From: H111-94 sp034436045
GTDB lineage: Bacteria; Chloroflexota; Ktedonobacteria; Ktedonobacterales; Ktedonobacteraceae
Assembly (NCBI GenBank): GCA_034436045.1
Contig: DAOTVZ010000259.1
Span: forward strand, 1 to 5,459
Direction of reading: 5' to 3'
DNA: 5,459 nucleotides
Shown: positions 1 to 5,090 of the stretch, in pieces
Position numbering within the stretch: position 1 is the stretch's first letter
How the letters are laid out: every line of letters starts with the position of its first letter
Notes under the pieces: model-generated
Seen by the model: the letters and a program-made list of their open reading frames with translations, nothing else
The model's database searches: none
What the model was told of the DNA's origin: nothing
Program-made: the position numbers and the translations under genes

Positions 1-1
1 T

Positions 2-1159
2 TTACGACTCGAAGAATTTTGTCATCAATTGATCGTCGCTGAAGCCACAGGCATTTTGCAGGCAGCCCAGGCCCCACAGCTTCTCGATGGTGGCCAGCAG
101 GCTGTAGTGGTTGTAAGGCGTGGTGTAGTCAACAACGCGGTCATTGCTCTTCGAGGTAATGGCGATGAAAGGCGCATCGGAGCCACCCAGGGTCACGCCA
201 TACATGCCGGTCGGACTGTGACAGCAGCCATTGTACGATGAGAAATCATCTTCGTCCCAGGTGATGACGATGGCCGAACGCTGCGACCAGGCACTCGAAT
301 GCATAATCTCCGTGACGGTGGAGCGAAGGAAGCTATCACCAGCCTGAATCAGCGCGTGGCTCACGCCAGCCGGTGGATAGGCACAGTTCGGCTCACCCAC
401 CGCAGCCGCTCCAGCAGTAGACATACCATGCATATCATGGCAAGTGTCAGGGCTGATCCAGACATAGTTCGGCACATTGCCGGAACTGAGGTCGGTGGCA
501 AGCTGGGTGAACGGGACGATCTTCTGCATACGCGCGGGATTGTTGCGAATATCAGAGAAGTACTCGAAGGGGTTGTGCTTCTGCACGTAGAGCGCCTCCG
601 GCTTACCGTTGATAATAGGATAGTCCGCCCCGGTATAACCCGCATACGGCATCGATTGCATGTAGGCTTTCCAGGTCAGGCCATGCGCCTCAAGCTGATC
701 GACGATGTTCTGAGCGCTGAACATGTGCGGCGTGTTCGATGAGGTTGCAATCTCCTGGGGAGTCAGCAACTCCAGACCGTTGGTATAGCTAGCGGTTGGG
801 CCAAATTCTTGTGGCGCACAGGTAACATTGGCCCCTGCCGGACAGTCATCCCAGACATAGAAGTTCCCGGAAATGGATGCCAGGTAGTTGGGCGAACTAG
901 GATGCGTCACCCCGTAGTAGTCCAAAGAAATCGAATAGTGGGTCGCTAACCAGTTGATGTAGGGAGCATCAGCAGTATTGCCGATGATATCTCTCACACC
1001 CTGGTTCTCCATCATAATAATAAAAATATGCTGATACTTGCCGCTCTGCCAACCGGCAGCTTGTCTGGCTTGTGTAGAGGCGCTGATCGGAGCGCTTCCA
1101 ATCAAGATCACAGCGCAGAACATAAAGAGAGCCATTGTCGCTCGTAGTACGGAACGCAT
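2..1159 (-). CDS. Secreted phosphoesterase / acid phosphatase (AcpA/SapM/phospholipase C-like family)
   Basis: This 385-residue protein probably hydrolyses phosphomonoesters or phosphodiesters outside the membrane; the substrate cannot be read from sequence. Residues 1-27 look like a signal peptide: Arg2 and Arg6, a hydrophobic stretch at about 9-21, and a possible cleavage site after ISA (27). The mature part opens with HIFIIMMEN (44-52), whose Glu51-Asn52 matches the metal-binding start of the phosphoesterase family (PF04185). THPSSPNYLASISG (85-98) resembles the SapM-type motif around the presumed Ser nucleophile (88 or 89). Later candidate metal ligands are PDTCHDMHG (237-245), TWDEDD (300-305) and NHYSLLATIEKLWG (350-363). 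Eight cysteines in the mature part suit an oxidising location. I chose the ATG at 1159 because GGGGGAGG lies 5 bases upstream and the signal peptide then begins cleanly; an upstream ATG at 1201 would bury it. The gene ends with TAA at the window edge, so its downstream context is unseen. Family assignment is firm; whether it is a phosphatase or a phospholipase is open. Confidence 0.88.
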   Translation of the reverse strand: MRSVLRATMALFMFCAVILIGSAPISASTQARQAAGWQSGKYQHIFIIMMENQGVRDIIGNTADAPYINWLATHYSISLDYYGVTHPSSPNYLASISGNFYVWDDCPAGANVTCAPQEFGPTASYTNGLELLTPQEIATSSNTPHMFSAQNIVDQLEAHGLTWKAYMQSMPYAGYTGADYPIINGKPEALYVQKHNPFEYFSDIRNNPARMQKIVPFTQLATDLSSGNVPNYVWISPDTCHDMHGMSTAGAAAVGEPNCAYPPAGVSHALIQAGDSFLRSTVTEIMHSSAWSQRSAIVITWDEDDFSSYNGCCHSPTGMYGVTLGGSDAPFIAITSKSNDRVVDYTTPYNHYSLLATIEKLWGLGCLQNACGFSDDQLMTKFFES

Positions 1160-1198
1160 AAAAACCTCCCCCTTAATCAGTAGTAGAAGAACGTAGAG

Positions 1199-1247
1199 CA
1201 ATATACATTGCTTAAGCTTAATTATATCGCCTACATCTCAATATACA
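1199..1247. repeat. Direct repeat CAATATACA x2 plus TTAAGCTTAA palindrome bracketing the promoter
   Basis: CAATATACA occurs at 1199-1207 and again at 1239-1247, exactly 40 bases apart, close to four helical turns. One copy overlaps the -35 element of the phosphoesterase promoter and the other lies just after the expected transcription start. A perfect 10-base palindrome, TTAAGCTTAA, sits between them at 1212-1221. The arrangement would suit a regulator bound at two sites, but the sequence is AT-rich and chance is possible. Confidence 0.3.
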
Positions 1248-1248
1248 A
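1221..1248 (-). promoter_or_regulatory. Probable sigma70-type promoter of the phosphoesterase gene
   Basis: On the minus strand, a perfect TATAAT (1221-1226) lies 16 bases downstream of TTGTAT (1243-1248, three of six consensus positions). Transcription would start near 1214, giving a leader of about 55 bases before the ATG at 1159. The -10 match is strong and the -35 match weak, so an activator may be needed; that last point is inference. Confidence 0.55.
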
Positions 1249-1626
1249 GTGTCCTGTTATGACTACATTAAGAGATTGCAAAATTTTATGAAACGTGATG
1301 AGAAGCAAGGTGACTGCCAGGGCCATCCGTATCCCCGACGGGCACAGCGCGCATGACAGCTATGGCAAGGGCAACTCGCGTGGCCGTCATGGGAGTTGTA
1401 AAACCATACAGAATTTGATACATTACAGCGTGATACCTGACATTTACACTCGTTCATAGCGACTGCTAGCAGATCAGCCCGATACCTACCAGACCTGACA
1501 CCTGCCAGGGACGTGGTATGGGAAACCGCGTGGTCACTCCATATAGGATGCCCTTTGTCGGTATCAGGACTCATGCGCATCAGGCTGGTCTGCCTACCCT
1601 GTCTATGTTGCAAAGGAGGTTTTGTT
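1249..1626. other. Upstream (leader/promoter) region of htpG, no gene seen
   Basis: There is no convincing coding sequence in this stretch of nearly 380 bases. A minus-strand open frame at 1263-1640 has no plausible ribosome site, a Cys/His-rich low-grade composition, and runs into the htpG start. I see no convincing -35/-10 pair for htpG, only a weak TTGTAA (1396-1401), 17 bases, TACATT (1419-1424). No CIRCE element (TTAGCACTC-N9-GAGTGCTAA) is present, so HrcA control is not supported. An 11-base stem with one mismatch and one G-T pair (1352-1362 with 1381-1391) overlaps a second possible stem (1372-1377 with 1393-1398). Confidence 0.5.
1612..1619 (+). promoter_or_regulatory. Shine-Dalgarno site that fixes the htpG start
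   Basis: AAAGGAGG lies 7 bases before the GTG at 1627 and is complementary to the usual 3' end of 16S rRNA. It decides the start: the in-frame ATG at 1513 would add 38 residues with no similarity to Hsp90 and has no such site. Confidence 0.9.
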
Positions 1627-3519
1627 GTGACGGTAGACACCGAAAAAGAAACGCTAGGTTTTCAAGCAGAGGTCAACCAACTGCTTGATATCATGATCCA
1701 TTCGCTATATAGCAACAAAGAAATTTTTCTGCGTGAGCTGATCTCCAACGCATCAGATGCAATTGACCGTCTACGCTTCGCCATGCTCTCCGATGAGCGC
1801 CTGGGCGAGAATGATACCGACTTCAAAATTTTTGTCAGTTATGACAAGACTGCGCGCACCATCACCGTGACCGATAACGGTATTGGTATGAGCCGCAGCG
1901 AGGTTATCGAGAATATTGGCACTATTGCCAAATCGGGTACGCGCGAGTTCTTGCAATCCTTGACCGGCGATCAGCAGAAGGACGCCAACCTGATCGGCCA
2001 GTTCGGCGTGGGTTTCTACTCTTCGTTTGTCGTCGCAGATAAAGTAACGCTTGTTTCGCGCAAAGCCGGCCTTGCGCCAGAACATGGCGTGCGCTGGGAA
2101 TCCGACGGACGCGGCACATACACGCTGGAAAACGTTGAAAAGGCCACGCGCGGTACTGAGATCACACTGCACCTGCGCCCCGACGAGGATGATCTGCTGG
2201 ATGGCTACCGCCTGCGCACCATCATTCGCAAATACTCGGATCATATCTCCGTCCCCATCATGATGCGCGTGGAAACGAGCGGCGAGAAAGCGGCAGAGAA
2301 AGAGGAGTTCGAGCGCGTCAATAAGGCATCAGCTCTCTGGACACGCTCTAAGAGTGAGATTACCCCGGAAGAGTACAACGAATTTTATAAACATATCGCG
2401 CACGACTTTGAAGACCCGCTCACCTATACCCATAGCCGCATGGAAGGGGCCTACGAGTATACCCTGCTGCTCTACGTCCCAGCACGCGCGCCCTTTGACT
2501 TATGGAACCGCGAACGCCGCTACGGCGTGAAGCTCTATGTCAAGCGCGTCTTCATCATGGACGATGCCGAGCAGCTCATGCCAGCTTATCTGCGCTTCAT
2601 TCGCGGCGTCATCGACTCCAACGACCTCCCACTCAACATCTCGCGCGAAATCTTGCAGCATAACCGGCTCATCGAAACCATGAAGTCTAACGCCACCAAG
2701 AAGGTACTGTCCATGCTCTCCGACCTGGCAAGCAAGGAGCCGGAGAAATATCAGACCTTCTGGGACACCTTCGGGCGCGTGCTGAAAGAGGGTCTGGCCG
2801 AGGACCATGCCAACCGCGAGACGATTGCCAAACTATTGCGCTTCGCCTCAACCGCTAGCGAGAGCGAGAAACAGACCGTCTCCCTGGACGACTACATCGG
2901 GCGCATGAAAGAGGGACAGGAAAAAATCTACTACATCATTGCCGAAAGTCATGCCGCCGCAAAAGGTAGCCCCCTCCTGGAAATCTTCAAGAAGAAGGGC
3001 ATTGAGGTGCTGTTGCTCTCCGACCCGGTCGATTACCTGATCGACATGGAACTGCATGAATATCAGGGCAAGCAGCTTCAATCCGTTGCCAAAGGTGAAG
3101 TGGATCTGGGCAAGTTAGAGGATGCAGAAGAGAAAGCCGAACAGCAGAAGAATGCCAGTGAAGCCCAGGACCTGGTTAAGCGACTCAAGCAGGTTCTCGG
3201 AGAACAGGTCAAGGACGTGCGCATCACGACGCGCTTGACCAATTCACCCGCCTGTCTGGTAGCCGATGAATATGATCTCGATCCCACATTCCAGCGTCTG
3301 CTTAAAGCGACTGGCCAGACTTTGCCACCCATGAAACGGATACTGGAGATCAACCCGGCCCATCCACTGATACTCAAGCTTAAGCAGCAGACGGATGAGC
3401 AGCGTTTCGCCGACTGGGCCTATGTCCTCTATGACCAGTCCATCTTGAGCCTGGGCGAGCAGCTAGAAAACCCGACGCAATTTGTCAACCGCCTGAATGA
3501 CCTGCTAGCACAACTGTAA
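1627..3519 (+). CDS. htpG: HtpG, bacterial Hsp90 molecular chaperone
   Basis: This is an ATP-driven cytosolic homodimeric chaperone that remodels client proteins, typically with DnaK/DnaJ/GrpE. At 630 residues from the GTG start it matches the usual length (E. coli 624). The N-terminal GHKL ATPase domain (about 1-220) shows NKEIFLRELISNASDA (30-45), with catalytic Glu37 and Mg-binding Asn41; DNGIGM (83-88), with the adenine-contacting Asp83; the ATP-lid segment NIGTIAKSGTREF (96-108); and GQFGVGFYSSF (124-134). The middle domain (about 230-490) has WTRSKSEITPEEYNEFYKH (238-256) and LNISREILQ (336-344), whose Arg340 should be the ATP-sensing arginine. The C-terminal domain (about 505-630) includes SPACLVADEYD (540-550) and the dimerisation helices. 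No TPR-binding MEEVD tail is present, as expected in bacteria. The reading frame is intact. It appears monocistronic: a terminator hairpin starts 3 bases after the stop. No heat-shock operator was identified upstream. Confidence 0.98.
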   Translation: MTVDTEKETLGFQAEVNQLLDIMIHSLYSNKEIFLRELISNASDAIDRLRFAMLSDERLGENDTDFKIFVSYDKTARTITVTDNGIGMSRSEVIENIGTIAKSGTREFLQSLTGDQQKDANLIGQFGVGFYSSFVVADKVTLVSRKAGLAPEHGVRWESDGRGTYTLENVEKATRGTEITLHLRPDEDDLLDGYRLRTIIRKYSDHISVPIMMRVETSGEKAAEKEEFERVNKASALWTRSKSEITPEEYNEFYKHIAHDFEDPLTYTHSRMEGAYEYTLLLYVPARAPFDLWNRERRYGVKLYVKRVFIMDDAEQLMPAYLRFIRGVIDSNDLPLNISREILQHNRLIETMKSNATKKVLSMLSDLASKEPEKYQTFWDTFGRVLKEGLAEDHANRETIAKLLRFASTASESEKQTVSLDDYIGRMKEGQEKIYYIIAESHAAAKGSPLLEIFKKKGIEVLLLSDPVDYLIDMELHEYQGKQLQSVAKGEVDLGKLEDAEEKAEQQKNASEAQDLVKRLKQVLGEQVKDVRITTRLTNSPACLVADEYDLDPTFQRLLKATGQTLPPMKRILEINPAHPLILKLKQQTDEQRFADWAYVLYDQSILSLGEQLENPTQFVNRLNDLLAQL

Positions 3520-3521
3520 TT

Positions 3522-3558
3522 CGTATGGACGCGATAAATCGCGTCCATACGTTTATAC
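3522..3558 (+). terminator. Rho-independent-type terminator of htpG
   Basis: A perfect 13-bp stem pairs 3522-3534 with 3539-3551 around a TAAA loop, starting 3 bases after the htpG stop. It is followed by only a short T-rich stretch (TTTATA), so termination may be partial or use another factor. The central 20 bases (3527-3546) resemble the palindrome of the array at the right end of the window. Confidence 0.75.
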
Positions 3559-3625
3559 CGCTATTCTTCACTCCGTATAAAGATTTTATTAAGATTTTTA
3601 AACTCGCTGTTTTTGGCCCCAAAAA

Positions 3626-3851
3626 AGTTGAGGATTTGCCATTTATCATATATCTTCTTGCTTGTGGGTTATGTGGGTAATCCGAACACACAGGCGAGAC
3701 AGATTGGCACTGTCTTTCAGCAATTCCGCTTCCGGTGCTTTGGTGTGACCCGTATCGCCGCGCAAGGCCGCAAGGTGAACGGCTTTGCCCGACGACGCGG
3801 GTCACATCAACCCACACGTTTTCCTCATGCCACGATATCTCGGCCTCAACT
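3626..3851. other. Intergenic block with nested inverted repeats (candidate structured RNA or mobile-element remnant)
   Basis: No convincing gene lies between 3552 and 3939. Within this block the inverted repeats are properly nested. An outer stem pairs AGTTGAGG (3626-3633) with CCTCAACT (3844-3851). Next come ATATC (3650-3654) with GATAT (3834-3838) and TGTGGGTT (3663-3670) with AACCCACA (3809-3816). A small hairpin AGACAG/CTGTCT (3697-3715) and the long stem at 3740-3810 lie inside. I could not match it to a riboswitch, 6S RNA, tmRNA or RNase P from memory. Neither a clear promoter before it nor a T-tract after it is visible, so transcription and strand are unknown. The sequence before it (3552-3625) is AT-rich with no clear feature. 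Confidence 0.35.
3740..3810. repeat. Long imperfect inverted repeat (about 30-bp stem, 9-base loop)
   Basis: Positions 3741-3752 pair with 3798-3809 without interruption (one G-T pair), extended by T3740-A3810. The stem continues inward through 3753-3763 against 3787-3797 with three mismatches, then 3764-3770 against 3780-3786 without interruption (one G-T pair). The loop is 3771-3779. About 27 of 30 positions in the main stem can pair. There is no adjacent T-run, so it is not an ordinary terminator in either direction. It lies about 60 bases before the kinase promoter. Confidence 0.7.
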
Positions 3852-3868
3852 CTTCCTTTCCTAGAAAC

Positions 3869-3898
3869 TTGACAGCAGTATTTTTTGTCCCCTACAAT
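3869..3898 (+). promoter_or_regulatory. Strong sigma70-type promoter of the protein kinase gene
   Basis: A perfect TTGACA (3869-3874) is followed after 18 bases by TACAAT (3893-3898, five of six consensus positions). Transcription would start around 3905, giving a leader of about 35 bases to the GTG at 3940. This makes the kinase an independent transcription unit rather than part of an htpG operon. Confidence 0.75.
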
Positions 3899-3939
3899 CA
3901 AGACACACAGACCGATCTGTTCGTGAGAAAGGCACGGCA

Positions 3940-4884
3940 GTGCAAGATATACCTCACACCCCATATCCTACCGATACCATCGGTTCTTATCGTCTCTTAC
4001 ACCTGCTTGGTCAGGGGGCGACTACGCAGGTCTATCTTGCTGAGCATCAGGAGCTACGCACGCCGGTAGCTGTCAAGCTCCAACAGGGCTACTGGGCAGA
4101 GAGCGACGTGCAAAAATTTTTGGCCAGAGCATCAGTCATGGCTAACCTGCAACATTCCCATATCGTGCGCGTCTACGATTTCGGTGTTGAGCAACACACA
4201 GCTTATATGGCGATGGAATATGCTCCCTACGGTACGCTACGCCAGCGCCATCCAAAGGGTGTGCGTGTCCCGCTGCCCCTGGTTGTAATGTATGTGCAGC
4301 AGGTCGCCAAAGCGCTGCATTATGTGCATCAACATAACCTGATTCACCGCGACATTAAGCCACAAAACATGCTGCTAGGTACCAATGAGCGGGTGCTGCT
4401 TAACGACTTCGGCATTGCCGTCGTCTCCCAAAGCACGGTGCCTGAGCAATCGGCTTTTTACGACTTTGAGGGCACCATCCTCTACACCGCACCGGAACAA
4501 CTGGTTGGTCTGCCCCGTCGTGCGAGTGATCAGTACTCGCTCGGCATCGTGGTCTACGAATGGCTCACCGGCACATGGCCCTTTACCGGCAGCTTTGACG
4601 AAGTGGCGCAACAGCACTTTTTTGAGCCAGCACCGCCTCTACGCACCCATGACGATACTATTTCGACCGCCGTCGAGCGTGTTGTGTTGAAAGCTCTTGC
4701 AAAAGCACCGGAAGACCGTTATCCCTCTATTCTCGACTTCGCAACCGCTCTCTCCGTCGCCTGCCAGGAATCTGGCCCGCGCCTGACTGCTTTCCATAGA
4801 GCAACACAAGCTCATCATACCCCCTCTTCATTACCGACCACGAAACGGCAATTTAAATCGCCACTTCCTTTCGCCGAATCTTGA
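3940..4884 (+). CDS. Soluble Hanks-type Ser/Thr protein kinase
   Basis: This 314-residue protein is probably a cytosolic kinase that phosphorylates Ser/Thr on partner proteins. The catalytic domain spans about residues 15-275: glycine loop GQGATTQV (24-31), VAVK with ATP-anchoring Lys46, catalytic loop HRDIKPQN (136-143; base Asp138, Asn143), DFG (156-158), the activation segment ending in GTILYTAPEQ (178-187), DQYSLG (197-202) and Arg260 of the final subdomain. The helix C position that normally holds the Lys-pairing glutamate (FL-x-E-A) reads FLARA (60-64), with Arg63. A 40-residue tail follows that has no membrane segment and no PASTA, WD40 or other sensor domain, unlike PknB-type receptors. 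The GTG start is supported by GAGAAAGG 7 bases upstream and by inclusion of the whole glycine loop; the next in-frame Met (67) would remove it. It has its own promoter, and no phosphatase or FHA partner lies in the window. Activity is likely but not certain; the target is unknown. Confidence 0.93.
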   Translation: MQDIPHTPYPTDTIGSYRLLHLLGQGATTQVYLAEHQELRTPVAVKLQQGYWAESDVQKFLARASVMANLQHSHIVRVYDFGVEQHTAYMAMEYAPYGTLRQRHPKGVRVPLPLVVMYVQQVAKALHYVHQHNLIHRDIKPQNMLLGTNERVLLNDFGIAVVSQSTVPEQSAFYDFEGTILYTAPEQLVGLPRRASDQYSLGIVVYEWLTGTWPFTGSFDEVAQQHFFEPAPPLRTHDDTISTAVERVVLKALAKAPEDRYPSILDFATALSVACQESGPRLTAFHRATQAHHTPSSLPTTKRQFKSPLPFAES

Positions 4885-5015
4885 CATCCTCCACCATTCA
4901 CTACCATACTTTTAAACATAGTGGGAAACGCCGAAACATGTTTGTCTCCGCAATACGTGTGGCGGCAACGTCATCTGCATAGATCACTGTTAACGACCGA
5001 AACCTGTAATCTCTG
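4885..5015. other. Short non-coding stretch after the kinase gene
   Basis: I see no gene, RNA or clear terminator in these 131 bases. Only short palindromes occur, such as AAACATGTTT and GTTAAC. The nearest hairpin able to end kinase transcription is the palindrome at 5030-5049. Confidence 0.5.
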
Positions 5016-5016
5016 G

Positions 5017-5052
5017 TTCCGCTCCGTAGGGGCGTGATTCATCACGCCCTTT
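5017..5052. repeat. Inverted solitary copy of the array palindrome; possible kinase terminator
   Basis: GGGCGTGATTCATCACGCCC (5030-5049) is a 9-bp stem with a two-base centre, followed by TTT. With its left flank it is the reverse complement of the array unit: 5021-5051 matches 5104-5134 inverted over 31 bases without a mismatch. Its outer flank TTCCGCTCC is the reverse complement of GGAGCGGAA, found only in array unit 4 (5281-5338). It could end kinase transcription; the two-base centre means the real loop would open the top of the stem. Confidence 0.7.
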
Positions 5053-5056
5053 GCGC

Positions 5057-5088
5057 TGTGCGCCTTTCGCTATGTGCGCCTTTCGCTA
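5057..5088. repeat. 16-bp perfect tandem duplication
   Basis: TGTGCGCCTTTCGCTA occurs at 5057-5072 and again without change at 5073-5088. It lies between the inverted palindrome copy and the start of the 58-bp array, in the loop of the 31-bp inverted repeat. No function is apparent; it looks like a recent slippage or duplication event. Confidence 0.9.
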
Positions 5089-5090
5089 TG

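Noticed and set aside
1352..1398. H-type pseudoknot upstream of htpG
   Set aside because: The single base between the two 3' strands could not span an 11-bp stem, so both helices cannot form fully together.
1513..1626. Upstream in-frame ATG that would lengthen HtpG by 38 residues
   Set aside because: The added residues do not resemble Hsp90, while the GTG at 1627 has an ideal Shine-Dalgarno sequence and gives the family length.
1263..1640. Minus-strand open frame of 125 codons, Cys/His-rich at its C-terminal half
   Set aside because: No ribosome site at its start, it overlaps the htpG Shine-Dalgarno sequence and start, and the protein has no recognisable domain or ordered Cys spacing typical of a zinc-binding protein.
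1771..2244. Antisense open frame of 157 codons inside htpG
   Set aside because: It lies wholly within the conserved ATPase domain of htpG, on the opposite strand; a shadow of htpG codon usage.
3576..3581. TATAAA as a -10 box for a transcript across the structured block
   Set aside because: No acceptable -35 lies 15-19 bases upstream (the best is TTATAC), and the area is AT-rich.
3613..3864. Plus-strand open frame of 83 codons in the structured block
   Set aside because: No Shine-Dalgarno sequence, composition unlike the neighbouring genes, and the sequence is better explained by nested inverted repeats.
3485..3964. Minus-strand open frame of 159 codons across the htpG-kinase gap
   Set aside because: It overlaps the end of htpG, its terminator, the structured block, the kinase promoter and the kinase start; no recognisable motif.
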